Assembly: GCA_022496185.1 (NCBI GenBank) | Contig: WTXG01000157.1 | Span: forward strand, 1-64,000 | Direction of reading: 5' to 3' | From: Multifurca ochricompacta | Lineage: Eukaryota; Basidiomycota; Agaricomycetes; Russulales; Russulaceae | DNA: 64,000 nucleotides | Shown here: piece by piece, positions 11,421-22,844 of the stretch | How the letters are laid out: each line of letters begins with the position of its first letter | Position numbering within the stretch: position 1 is the first letter of the stretch | Position numbers and translations under genes: made by a program | Notes under the pieces: model-generated | What the model saw: only the letters and a program-made list of their open reading frames with translations | Told to the model about the DNA's origin: nothing | Databases searched by the model: none

Positions 11421-12235
11421 TGGGAAATTATAATATTCTGGGAATGTAAACCATGCTTAAATAGCTCTATTCCAGGTCCCATCAATATTAAGATAACTAT
11501 AGTAACCATATATTAAGGATTGGTTGCTGTACATTTGGTGGAGCATCAGATTCTGATATTTCTGATACCCCCTCACAAAACTGAGTCAATGAGTCCCCAA
11601 TTTGAAATGGGCATAGCTCCACAGGTTTTGATCAGAATTACATAATTATTGTTGTATTACGTAACCCTTATCTTGTACCTTTTATGGTCTACCAAGACTT
11701 TGTTTATATTTGTTTTGGCTGATGTGATATTCAACAAACAGTGCAAAAGTGCAAAACATTGACTCAGTTTTGTGAGGCACTGTATGTGCTGTTGAAAGCT
11801 GCAGCCTGAGCTGGCAGCTTTGGCTTTTAGTTTCTCTGAGCTGGGCCAGGCACATCACTAGTCTGAAATGCGTGATGCAAGTAAAGAACTTGCATGTGTT
11901 TCATTTTATGGGTAACCTGGGTATCAAAACAAATATCCAGGGGTTACCCCTGCCAATCACTATGCATTTGTCAATTATTTTTGCATTCTATGCAGTTATC
12001 TGACAGGCTTTTCATCAATGTTCTATAACATCTATCTAATCATCTTTGTATATTGGGGTGGATTTTAGTTGTGCTTGTATAAATTGAAAGCAGAATAATA
12101 AAATAACAATAGAATAATGAATTATCTTAATCTTATGAATATAAACAGGAATCTTTGAGGGATCCTGAGTAGCCACAAATGAACATGTTGTGTATCTCCT
12201 TGCCAGGATGTCCCAGGCCAGTTATCTGAAATGCA

Positions 12236-12728
12236 TGATGAACAGGCATGTGCGCGCAGTGATACTGACTGTGGTTAGCATGTGAGGCTAGATGAACAAG
12301 TTATACTTCAGAGGAAGAAAACTCTATTATACTATACTACACACCTAGATGAACAAGTTATCTACACGAGATGGTTAGCCAAAGGTAAAGTAGTAAGTAA
12401 GAGAGATGGGACTTACACTTCAGAGGAAGAAAACTCTGAAGTGTAAGAGACGAAATAGACCACCTTATATACTACAAGAGGATGGTCTGTGTGCAATGGA
12501 AAATGCTAGAATGTACTACTGAGGGACAAAGGCCATTGGCCAGTGAGATATCACATGCTACACAGGATTACCAAGGTACATCAGTCAGCTGCTGCGCATC
12601 GCGAGAAAGAAAGTAATAATGATATAGTAAAAAGTCCGAAACTCCGAATCTATATCTAATCTAATCTTGCACAGCTTAGACCCTAACCTAGATGCCTGAA
12701 GCACCTCAAGACACATGCCGTGTCAACA
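12236..12728 (-). repeat. Copia 3' LTR
   Basis: Read on the minus strand it starts TGTTGACACGG and ends CCTGTTCATCA. A TATATAAGG box (near 12465) precedes a CACTTCAGAG hairpin, and a second copy of the hairpin sequence lies about 100 bp further on. It matches 29501-29993 almost base for base. Confidence 0.93.
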
Positions 12729-12740
12729 TCCCTCCATGAT
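12729..12740 (-). other. Copia polypurine tract
   Basis: The minus strand reads ATCATGGAGGGA immediately before the 3' LTR, the expected place for the purine-rich plus-strand primer. Between it and the end of the RNase H frame (12935) lie about 200 bp of non-coding sequence containing two GTCGACCTC-type direct repeats. Confidence 0.75.
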
Positions 12741-12934
12741 TAAGGCATCAGGTCAAAATGAATTGAATGAGCACATCGCCAATTAAGAGGCGTGAGAGTG
12801 AGTTGACGAGAGGAGAGGAGTGATCTGAAGTGTATTATGCAAACTGAAACGCGTTCAGTCACACACCTCTTGTGTCACTCTCGAGGTCGACAATATGGAC
12901 ACTTCTTGTGCCACATTTGAGGTCGACAATGTGC

Positions 12935-15900
12935 TCATATAAGTCCAAGTTTAGTAACCATGTCTTCATGTGATGCTCTTGGTAGAGACTTCATGAAGCC
13001 ATCTGCCAGCATTTCACCAGTGGGAGTCCACACTAAATCGATTAGATGTGATTCAACATACTCCCTGATTGCATGGTACTTTATTGGTATGTGTTTTGAC
13101 CGCCTTCCTGTGACAGGGTTTAATGCTAAGTCTACAGCACCCTTATTGTCACAATGGAGTTGTATGGGTGAAGTTACTTCATATCCCAATTCCTCCATAA
13201 ACGTCCTATACCATGCAGCCTGATTGGAAGCCTCTGCTAGGCTCATGTATTCAGCTTCTGTGGTGGACTGTGCTACAGTCTTTTGCTTTCTAGAGCACCA
13301 GGATATGGCTCCATTTGCAAGCATATAGACGTAGCCTGAAGTGGAGTGGCAGTCCTCTTGATCTCCCCATGAGGAATCTGCAAAGCCATGAAGGCCACTC
13401 TCTTTATTCCCTCCAGAATATCGCACCCTGTAGTTCATAGTAGCATTAAGGTACTTTAGAACATACTTTGCTAGGCGCAGATGATGTTGTGAAGGATTGG
13501 AAGCGTATTGACTAAGGCGTGCAACAGCAAAGCTAATGTCGGGCCTGCTTCCAATCTGCACCCATAGCAGTGACCCCATTAGTTGTTGGTACTTCTTTAT
13601 TTCTGAAGTAGATGCCTGGCCTTCAAACTTGACCAGATGTGCATCTGTGCTGGCTGGTAGGGGAGTGTATACTGGATTGGTATCCCTCATCCCAAACTTC
13701 TCAAGAATAGACAAACATAAGCTGCCTGATCAATTTCCAGCGTCTTGTTAGGACGATCTCTGGTGATGTTAACACCGAGATATGACTGGATTTCTCCCAG
13801 GTCAGTCATCTCATATCGGCTAGATAGAGATTCCTTCAGCCATGTTATCTTATCTTTTGAAGATCCAAGTATAGTGATGTCATCAACATAAAGAATGACG
13901 AAAAGTGAATCATCCCCCCCATGGTGATGATACACATATACTCCTGCATCAGAGTATGTCCAAGTGAAGCCCAGTTCATTTAGAACTGCATGAAATTGGA
14001 GATTCCATGCTCGGGAGGCTTGTTTGAGGCCATATAAAGCTTTCTGTAGCCTACAAACTTTGGACTCTTGTCCAGCAATGATGAAACCAACAGGTTGCTC
14101 CATATAAATCTCCTCATCCAGATCGCCATGAAGGAATGCCGATTTGACATCCATCTGGTGGATTTCCCAATCTTCTAGCGCAGCTAATGCTAGTAATAAA
14201 CGTAGTGATTCAAATCTGGCGACTGGGGAGAATGTTTCATCAAAGTCCACTCCTTCTACTTGAGTGAAACCTTTTGCCACAAGCCTAGCACAAAACCGTC
14301 CATCTGGTTTCAGCTTAAAAACCCATTTTGACTTGACAGCCTTTCTTCCTTCAGGAAGATCCTCAAGGCGCCACACATTTAACTTCTTTAAGGCATCTAT
14401 TTCATACTGACATGCCTCAAGCCACTCAGCAGCATTATCAGACTGCATTGCCTCCTGAAAGGTCAGGGGGTCTCTGTAAGAGACACCAGCGGCATTTAGC
14501 AGTTCCATGGTCCCAAGTCTGGTTGAACCTTGCACAAACTCTGCATTATCCTCATTGTAAAAGCGAGGATTCAGACAACATGAATGTCTTGGCATAACAG
14601 TATCAAGGTCTAAATCTTCCTGTATAGCCACGGACCGTCATTCAGAGCGTGGACTTTCCCTAGTAAAAACTGGTTGGGAAAGTTTGCCTCTAGCCTTTTT
14701 TGTTGACTTTCTAACGGCACAAGTTCTGGTGGGGAGTTGGGAGGGTTCCATTATTTGGGATGGTGGTGTCTGATATATGGTATCTGTGTGTGTGTCTACT
14801 TCATTGTCAGGTGTGGTAGGCTCAGGATTTATTTGAGGAGGCTCCACTACCTCCTGTTCCTCAACCTCGGTATCCTTATATACAGGATCCTGAGGAACTG
14901 TGGCTATTGCTGGTGAGGGTTGGACAGACCCTCCTTCTATTGGAACAGCTCGTTCCTTTCCTTTATCTCTGTTGTCTGCTACAGAGTGGGATGGGAAGGA
15001 CTCTTCATTAAATGTCACATCTCTGGATGAAACAAAGGACCGGGTATGTCTATCCCATAGAATATAGCCTTTGCTATTTGGCTCATACCCAACAAAGATG
15101 GCTTTTTTGGCTTTAGGATCCAATTTTTGCCGCTTGTTTTCCAGAACATGATAGTATGCTTCACATCCGAAGACTTTAAAATAAGAGACATCTGGTATGT
15201 CCCCAACCAGAAGCTCTAGCAGTGTCCTCCACTTGTTAGAATGGATGGGAGTTCTGTTATATATGTGACATGCTGTAGAGACAGCGCACTCCCAAAAGCC
15301 AAGAGAAAGCCCAGCATGATGAAGCATGCTAGTGGCTTTTTCCATTATGGTTCTATTGAACCTTTCAGCTCTTCCATTCTGTTGTGGGGAATATGGCATC
15401 GTAAGTTTATGCTCTATGCCAGCCTCACTTAGTAAGGACTTCAGCTCATTATTCACGTATTCGCCACCACAGTCTGTGTGTAAGGTCTTTATTTTATTAT
15501 TTGTTTTGTTTTCTAGAAATGCCTTAACACTTGCAAAGACCGATTTGAAGTAATGTTTTGCTTTCATTGGAACAACTATAGCACTGCGGCTAAAATCATC
15601 TATGAAAGTGGCGAAATATAAATGCCCTTGTATTGAGGTACATTGGAGTGGACCAACTAGATCACTATGAATGACCTCCAAGGGTGCTGAAGCCCACTTA
15701 ATAGAGGGAGGGAAAGGAAGGTGATGGGATTTTCCCATTTCGCAGCCATGACAAGGCTTTACTTCCTCTTGGCTATTTTTTAAACTGAGACCTTTTATGG
15801 CCTCAGGGGCATATCTTTTCAGGGCTTGTTTAGACATATGACCCATTCTTAGATGCCAGGTATCAAGACTGGTTGATGCAGTATTTAGGGCAGCGGTAGG

Positions 15901-18027
15901 TTTATCCACTATTGACCCTTGGATCCAGTATAGATCCCCAGCCTTGATTCCTTCCGCTATTCTTTGTCCTTTATACTCTATTGCGACATTATATTGATCA
16001 AATAAGACCATACCACCTCTGTTGGTGATATGACTTGTAGATAGGATGCGATTTCCTGCAGATGGCATGTAGAAGACATTGTTAAGTTCCAATATATAAT
16101 TTTTATTGGTCCTTATATGGACGCTTCCTACTCCTTCTATTGGAACAACAGTTCCATCCGCCACTGTAACAGTGTGTCCCGAATGAGGCAGATATTCGTA
16201 GAAATCTGATTCAAAGGGTGTGAAGTGGGTGGTGGCACCGCTATCCATCATCCAGGCAAATCCATCATCTTGGAAGGTTTCTTCAGTCGCATTCAAGGTA
16301 TAAAGTTTAATGTGAGGTGTCTCATGCACCTCCTGTATTCTTCCACTACCATTAACTATTGTAGCTACTTGGTGGGAAGATGATGGTACACTGGCGCCTT
16401 GCGCCTTCTTCTGATTGCCCTTTTTTCCTGCTGCGGCATTCTGTCGATCCTGTTTCCTCTGCCAACATTCATTTGCCTTGTGGCCTGGCTTCTGGCAGTA
16501 GAAGCAGGTGACATCATTGGACGATGATGCACCTGCAGGTTGTGGCGTGATAAATTGAACCTTTTTGTTTTTGTTTTTGTTGACATGGGCTGCCTTGTTA
16601 AGGGCAGCCCCAACACCACTTCCTGCAGGGCCGGCAAGTCGGCTTTCCTCATTTAGGAACCTCTGAATGAGGTCCTGAGGGGAAAGGTGTTCAGGAGGAC
16701 CTGAAGCCAGGATTGAGCCAGCGATGGCACTGTATGATGGGGGAAGGGACTGGAGCAAAATAAAGCTCATCTGGAGGTCAGAGACCTCCATCCCATTCTC
16801 CTTCAGGGTATTTCTTGCATCTAGCACACGCTGCAATTGGGGCCGGAATTGTTTGCCTTCCTCTAAACGGAAGGACGAAACTGAGCACCACAAATTGTAG
16901 GTGGTGTGACGCTTATTGTCGATGTGACAGCTTGCGACGCGTGTGTGACGTTTTGTGACGGTTTTTCAAGCCGCGCACGTTCGACTTTTGTTTCAACGTT
17001 TCGACTTCTCGCTCCGAGTCATGTGACTGGAGCTGATGATCTTTCTTTATCTGATTTTCGGACTTCTTAGGCTGACTGGGATTGACACTCATTCGCTTCT
17101 GGAGTGGGTGCAACACCACTTACATTTCCTGTCTCAATCTCCACTGGAGATTCACATGGACATTTACTTTACTATATTGAATCTTCTACTTTACTTACAA
17201 GACACTACAGTACATGTATTTAAGCAGGACATCTTGGAGAGACAGACCTTAAGTCTGTTCTCTTGTATCTAATACAGGTCAACTTGTCTTTATCAGAATC
17301 CTCTTGAACTTCCCAAGCTGCAACTTAGGAAGCCTTCACCCCAGATCTTCAGCAGGGCCTATTGCCACTGCCTCGACTTGCTTCTTGCACGCGCCCCTCC
17401 TATTTTGTGTGGGCCTTGAACCTTGAACGCGGCCCTTGTGGTTTGCCTTGACACCTTGACATTGACGCGTGCCCTCTTGTATCTTGTGGGCCTTTGAACC
17501 TTGACCGTAGCTTGCTGTAGCTTGCCTTGGAACCTTGAATCAGTTTGCCTTTGACAGCTTGACCTTGGAGCTTGCATGTGTCTTGCATCTTGAGGACCTC
17601 AGACCAGAACGACCCTTGACACAGCAGAGACCTGGCTGTGACAGGTGGCCATGCTACCCACAGTGCCATACAAGGACTCCAGCTGCTCATACTTTGAGCA
17701 GACTGACGGATACTTCCTATCTGAGGCAACCTGAGCATAAACTTCACTGGTGACGACCAGCACCAGTAAACCCATCAATACTTCTTCAACCCTATTCCAC
17801 TCCTGGATTATGGGTTCAGACCAGGTGGCAAATCTTGCCTGGTAGTCTGCTTCCTTCTCATCATCCTTCTGGACCAGAGGATTGGTATATTCAGGCCCAT
17901 CATGTGTGATGTGCCTTCTCATGCCATTGATCCTCAACAGGGCGGTAAAAGATACCGACCACTGTGGCCAGTTGGAGCCGTCGAGCTTGTCGAATTTGAA
18001 GGTTGAAGGGAAAACAATGTTAGCCAT
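12935..18027 (-). pseudogene. gag-pol: Copia gag-pol polyprotein gene
   Basis: Translation starts at 18027 (MANIVFPSTFKFDKLDGSNW, gag). After the LTR at 16905-17643 is removed it continues without a break. In order: gag domain; CCHC knuckle CFYCQKPGHKANEC; aspartic protease DSGATTHF; pre-integrase zinc region (WHLRMGH...CHGCEMGK); integrase with Asp in VIHSDLVG, Asp in LHTDCGGEY and Glu in QQNGRAERF; reverse transcriptase with YVDD (14631-13687); RNase H ending at 12935. Defects are the inserted LTR, one in-frame TGA at 14640-14638 between integrase and RT, and one frameshift near 13700 at the RT/RNase H boundary. The element is otherwise remarkably well kept. Confidence 0.93.
16905..17643 (-). 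mobile_element. Solo LTR in Copia gag, TSD GGTGG
   Basis: The minus-strand ends are TGTCACAGCC and GCGTCACA, with GGTGG at 16900-16904 and 17644-17648. Removing it joins gag residues ...GTVGSMAT to YNLWCSVSSF in frame. Same family as 6869-7620. Confidence 0.95.
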
Positions 18028-18417
18028 TTGAGATGTTTTAAAGGTTTTGATCCTGGTTCCAAGGAGCAGTTAGAACCAGTTGTCCAGGTCTCATTTAAGA
18101 GGGCCCATCCAATCTGTGGCACTATGCTTCAGAACTTAAGAAAGTCCTGCCTCTGATGTGTGACTTCTAAGTAGTATAGTGAAGCTGTCTAACCCCATTC
18201 TACAACAGATCCTAAGGCCACATCAGGCAGATACTGTGTAAATAGAAGGGGAGTCATGTCATGGAGGAGCCAACTGCAAGTTCCACTAGAGACAAAGGGT
18301 ATAAAGCCCTTCCTCTAGTGCTGGTGGTGGAGTCCATGATTAAGCCCTAGATGATTGGGGCCATGACTATAGTAGACTATTAGGTTTCCTCTGGTGGGGC
18401 GAACCCCCACAAAATGG
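18028..18417 (-). other. Copia leader, proximal part
   Basis: Untranslated sequence between the gag start and the solo LTR at 18423. It contains no supported ORF. The leader resumes at 21638-22170 beyond that LTR. Confidence 0.6.
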
Positions 18418-18457
18418 CAGCGTGTTACAACCCTACTCTTTTTCCTGACCCTGCACA

Positions 18458-20369
18458 TAGTGATTGGCAGGGGTAACCCTGGGGTATCCTTGTTGGTACC
18501 CGTACCCGTACCTGTACCCGTCACTACGGGTACAGGTAACCCGCGGGTTACCCGCGGGTCACCTGTGAAAACGCGTGCAAGTTCTTTACTTGCATCGCAC
18601 ATTTCAGATACCCGGCCCAGGCATTCCCGGACCAAGAAGATACACAACGTGTTCATTTGTGGCTGCTTAAGATCCCTCAATGACTCTTATTTTATGTTCA
18701 GAAGATTAAGATTATTCATTATTCCATTTTTATTTTATTATTCTGCTTTCAATTTTATACAAGCACAACTAAAATACAGTATAAAGAGATGATTAGATAG
18801 GATGTTATAGAACATTGATGAAAAGCCTGTCAGATAACCACACAGAATGCAAAATAATTTGATGAACACATAGCAATTTGCAGGGGCAACCCCTGGGTAA
18901 TTGTTTTGATACCTGGGTTACCCATAAAATGAAACGCATGCAAGTTCTTTACTTGCATCGCGTGTGACATTTTCTTGCTGCTGTTTCGGCTTTTCTCCTT
19001 TTTTTCTTCTATGCCCCTCTCTTTTGATGTCATAGACCTTGTGACCTTAGTATGATATCATAGTACATTACATCTAGACTATGACTTCATAGTAGCTATA
19101 TTGTATTTAAGGACTTCAATAAATCCAAGGACAGACTAAGTCTGTTCTCCTTGTACCAATCAAAGGTCCTTAGGAAGTCCCTTCAGCCCTCTTCCAAGAT
19201 GTGACTTGAGAGGGTTTGGCTCACCAGTAACTCCAGCAAAGGCTTTTGCCTTGCTATCTGAATACCCTGACTTCACATGCGACGTCCAGACTCGTTGCCT
19301 TGATCCATACTGGCCACACGCTGTGTAACATCTTAACTCAACACCTGCATACCTTGATTACCTTGTGACTTTGACCCGAACCCGAACCGACGCACACCGA
19401 AGGACCTGTGTGCGACATTGCGCATTTTGGACATCCGGCCCGGGACATCCCGGTCAAGGAGATATGCACTTGGACACAATGCGTTCATTTATGGCTACTC
19501 AAGATCCCTCAAAGATTCCTATTTTATGTTCATAAGATTAAGATAATTTATTATTCCATTATTATTTTATTATTCTGGTTTCAATTTTATACGAGCGCGA
19601 CTGTTCTTTGCATTTCTGCGCATTTCGGGTAAATGGCCCAGGCCATCCCGGTCAAGGAGATAAGCACTTGGACACAACGCATTCATTTATGGCTACTCAA
19701 GATTCCTCAAAAATTGTTGGTTTATGTTCAGAAGATTAAATGGATCCTTTATTTACATTATTATTTTATTATTCTGGTTTCATTTCATACAAGCACGACT
19801 GTCCTAGTCCCTGGATGCACGATTCTGCGCGTTTAAGTCAACCTTCCTTAATAGGAAGGAGGTCAGACCACCATGCGATGCAATGTAGTCGCTGCCCCAT
19901 GCAGCTTGTAGACACACGCGGGCCTTGTTTCAATAAAGTAATTTGATAATTAGATTATAGAATAGTCTATATTAGTCTAGAGTGTATTTTAGATAGTGCC
20001 AGACCGGCAGAATTGGTCGCACGTTAATAAAACAGATGTATCATGGTTTTCAAGAAAGTGGATCACTGATAAGGATTTTATTTTACATCGCACTGTTAAT
20101 CTGCTTTGATATTTTGTAGGATAATACTAGAACATATTTAACGCCACCCTGTAGCATACATCAGACGAGATCTTGTATTTTTGTGGCTGCAGATGTGTTT
20201 TATCTCGGAAATTCTACTGATCTTGTCAATGCATAATCGGCGCCTATACCCGCCAAACCCGCCACGTGGGTACGGGTTTCCACGGGTTGGGAGCCGTATA
20301 CCCGTACCCATACCTGGCAAAACCTGCGGTGCTTACCCGTGCGGGTACGAAACCCCTTGACAATCACTA
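18458..20369 (+). mobile_element. hAT-like composite element, 8-bp TSD CCTGCACA
   Basis: It starts TAGTGATTGGCAGGGG and its other end is the complement of TAGTGATTGTCAAGGGG, with CCTGCACA at 18450-18457 and 20370-20377. An 8-bp duplication and these ends suit the hAT superfamily. Clusters of GGTACGGGT-type repeats sit inside both ends. There is no transposase. An internal left-end-like sequence at 18871 suggests that two elements were fused. A solo LTR at 18963-19417 is nested within. Confidence 0.88.
18963..19417 (+). mobile_element. Solo LTR nested in the hAT element
   Basis: The ends are TGTGACATTTTC and GTGTGCGACA. The flanks are TCGCG (18958-18962) and TTGCG (19418-19422), a duplication differing by one C/T change. 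The GACAGACTAAGTCTGTTCTC motif after an ATTTAAGG box is shared with the LTR at 43061. Confidence 0.8.
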
Positions 20370-21637
20370 CCTGCACACCATGCCTTATTCTTTGCACCAT
20401 CCTTGATCTCCTCCTTCTCTGAACCACTCTTTGATGCCCTTGGCCTGTTGCCTTGGGACCTTCCTTGATGCCTGTGGCCTGTGTGCCCAGGACCCTACCC
20501 TGATTCCTGTGACATTGTTCATAGGACTGACCTCCCATGCTGCCATTTACACCTAACCTGCTGGTAGTTATGCTGCTACACTGTTGGATGTACACCACCC
20601 TTCCTTGCTGCCTTGGCTTATGCCTTGGCCACTGCTCCTGACCCTGTCCCTGTGCTTGACACCCATAGGAACCCCTGACATTGTCCCTGCCAATTTGACC
20701 AGTCCAGACAACTAGACGACTTTGGCTTGTACTTGACCCTCTGCCAGTCATGTGACTCCTGGCCATGTGACCCTTGGCCATGTGATCCCTGACCATGTGA
20801 CTTTGGACCATGTGATCCCTGACCCTGATCACAGCATCTTCATCTGATCATTTACCCCTTTCTGATCACATGGCCCATCTGGCTTATCATTCGCTTCTCT
20901 GATTCCTGTGGGAGTATTCCCACATCCACCCTGACTCCTGTGGGACCTGTTATCTCCCCATTTACCCCTGACCCTGGTGGGAATCCTCCCACACTGATAT
21001 GACTCCTGTGGGGCTGTCCCACATGATTATGCTTCTGATAAGGCTTATCCTTATCATGGACTATATTTGACATCTTACCTGCTATTGGATGATAAGGACT
21101 CTGACCCTGTTCCTGATTAGCTACAAACCAGATCCCCATACAGTATATAAGACCCTGTAGACAGTTTGTACAACCCTAGATTTGACCTCTTGGGCCTTCA
21201 GCCTAGAGATCTTAGACCCCAATACATCAGAAGCCTTTTCCCCCTTTTCTGCGTCCTTGAGATCCCTGCAGGGACCCCCATTGCCTCTGGCAATGGGTGT
21301 GTACCCTTCCTTTTGAACCCCTCTGCCACTTCCCTTGAGCTCAGTTTGCTTGATGTGCTTCTGGCACTGCAGCTGAGTCTGATTCCCACTCAACAGCCTT
21401 AGGGGATTAGCTCCCTTTGGCTGACTCTTCCTGTCTTTCTCTGTGCTTGGTTATAGCACAACTTCCTATCCACCCTGAAGCTAAGAGCCTGGCCCTGTTG
21501 AGCCAGGCTTGTTGTAGATCCCGGACCCACAGCGTCGGGTGCCGCAGATGTGGCTGACTAGTGCCGGACTAATGTCAGTGGACTCGCGCTGACCAGTGCA
21601 CGTCACACAGCAACGCCCCGCTGAGCATTACACAGCG

Positions 21638-22170
21638 AATACTTCTGCCCAGAGACAAAACCCTCTAGCTACTGTGTAAATACTATAGTAGTGTGGCCTA
21701 CTTGTATCAAGCCCAAGCATCATGGGGGTGACTACCCATGCCTTGTTCTAGACCCTAAACTCTACCAGCGGGTGGCTAAACCCAGCTTACGGATCGAGCC
21801 AAGCATTGACCAGACCTAAAGCCTCAAGCCTTCTGGGCAAGTGGCCTACTAAAACTATCTATGGGACAAAGACCCAGCTACAACTATGAACACTATTTAC
21901 TTAGGGCACACATGAGGAGCTTAAGGTGTTTCACCCACTAAGGGTCCCTCGTCACCTTTTGCAAGAACCCTTAAGAAAGGGCTAGCCAAACAGATCAAGG
22001 TGGGCACATAAAGCGCACCACCTTGTGGACAGTTAAGGGCAAGTAGACGAAAGAGAAGCTCACAAGGAAAAGTTATTGGGAATGAACTTTTGAAGCTTTG
22101 TTGAGCTTGAAAGATTTGTTGGACTGTGATCAAAGAAAGGAGTGCCAGATCAGTAAAGAGCAGCAGGGCC
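21638..22170 (-). other. Copia leader, distal part
   Basis: Sequence between the solo LTR and the Ty3 element at 22176. On the minus strand it begins GGCCCTGCTGCTC, the second half of the primer-binding site, and continues as untranslated leader. No ORF is supported. Confidence 0.7.
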
Positions 22171-22175
22171 CATAA

Positions 22176-22803
22176 TGTCACAGCAAGGTGTGGTGCTGTG
22201 TCGAAGTTCGAGGTTCGAGGTTGTCTGTCAGTGCTACAAGAGCCTTCTATCAAGTCAAGGTTCCAAGCTAGGTCAAGTTGTGCCGGTCAAAGGGGGCACA
22301 CGCGCGAGACGAAGTCGAGCAGTGACACTAAGTCCTGCTGCAAGTTTCAAGGGGTCGAAGTTCCTTCAAGGCGCAGCTTAAAGGTTTCAAGTGGAAGGTG
22401 TTCTCAGTCAAGTAATGTGAGTCCCAGTACACCTGTATTGCTACAGAAGAACAGACTTAATGTCTTGTCCTTTCTACTAGGGTCTTTATATACATGCATG
22501 CTGGTAGGGAGACTATTCTGGTAGTTACTAGAGCTTTCACTAGACAGTCTAATGGTTGTACAGTAGAATGTCCCAGAATGATATAGATGGTGGAGGGGTT
22601 ACGCCCTCTACTACTGATCAGTAAGCAGATGAGTAAGATCCTCAGTAAGCAATCAGTCAGCAGTGTAAATGATAAGTCATAAGTCCTTTATCAGCACGTC
22701 ATGTGGTAAGAGTAGCATATGGAAAGAAAAGAAAAGACAAACAGCAAAGCAAACAACAAGTCACATGTCCTTGACCCTTGTACCAGCCTAGGGAACCGTC
22801 ACA
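22176..22803 (-). repeat. 3' LTR of the young Ty3 element
   Basis: The minus strand runs from TGTGACGGTTCCC to GCTGTGACA and has a TATATAAAG box near 22485. It differs from the 5' LTR at one position (AAACAACAAG here, AAACGACAAG in the other copy). Confidence 0.95.
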
Positions 22804-22816
22804 TTACCCCCTTTGT
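22804..22816 (-). other. Polypurine tract of the young Ty3 element
   Basis: The minus strand reads ACAAAGGGGGTAA directly before the 3' LTR, as expected for the plus-strand primer. The same GGGGGTAA/GGGGGTGA form is found in the other Ty3 elements at 30628 and 34596. Confidence 0.8.
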
Positions 22817-22844
22817 AGGTCCCTGTCTGACCCCAGACAGTTGG

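Larger units (their letters stand above)
10161..11782. mobile_element. Palindromic Tc1/mariner derivative made of two 5' halves
   Basis: The termini CAGTGCCTCACAAAACTGAG are inverted and flanked by TA (10159-10160 and 11783-11784). The arms 10161-10945 and 10999-11782 are nearly identical inverted copies of about 784 bp with a 53-bp spacer. Each arm carries the terminal repeat and the 5' half of a transposase gene. Its termini differ from those of the palindrome at 8210, so it comes from another family. Confidence 0.93.
9903..11860. mobile_element. GC-rich hAT MITE, 5'-truncated, split by a Tc1 palindrome
   Basis: The sequence 9903-10160 plus 11785-11860 is colinear with the intact MITE at 43965-44466 in inverse orientation and ends GGCACATCACTA at 11860. 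The opposite end lacks about 70 bp: it fuses to the host repeat where both share a GGGCTGAG-like string. The TA-flanked Tc1 palindrome at 10161-11782 sits inside it. Confidence 0.75.
6641..12230 (-). mobile_element. hAT-like composite repeat split by many insertions
   Basis: It begins TAGGGATCAGCAAGGG and follows the same body as 41534-42983 in inverse orientation. It is interrupted by a solo LTR (6869-7620), two palindromic Tc1-like elements and a GC-rich hAT MITE. An internal left-end sequence stops at 11962 (CAATCACTA), followed by a second module, as in the copies at 18458 and 41534. The Copia element at 12236 interrupts it; tail pieces continue at 29994-30033, 33960-33999, 41502-41533 and 42984-43003. 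Confidence 0.75.
18423..21632 (-). mobile_element. Large solo LTR in the Copia leader, TSD CAGCG
   Basis: The flanks are CAGCG at 18418-18422 and 21633-21637. On the minus strand the LTR starts TGTAATGCTCAGCGGGG and ends GGGTTGTAACA, matching the LTR at 988-2367. A hAT element (18458-20369) interrupts it close to its 3' end; without that it is about 1.29 kb. A TATATAAG-like box lies near 21145 and a CACATGG repeat cluster near 20750-20830. Confidence 0.92.

Noticed and set aside
8210..11782. Assembly or read-chimera artefact as the cause of the two palindromes
   Set aside because: The mirror symmetry stops exactly at terminal repeats, each with a TA duplication, spacers belong to one arm only, and host sequence across the sites matches an uninterrupted copy. 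A sequencing palindrome would extend into flanks.
20200..20832. 210-aa minus-strand ORF
   Set aside because: It crosses the hAT/LTR boundary and consists of low-complexity translation of the CACATGG and GGTACGGG repeats.
18423..21632. This large LTR as the Copia 5' LTR
   Set aside because: It has its own CAGCG target duplication and does not match the LTR next to the Copia polypurine tract; 29501-29993 does.
22126..22524. 132-aa ORF overlapping the LTR, and its twin at 28888-29214, as genes
   Set aside because: Same frame repeated in both LTR copies, antisense to the element, no domain.
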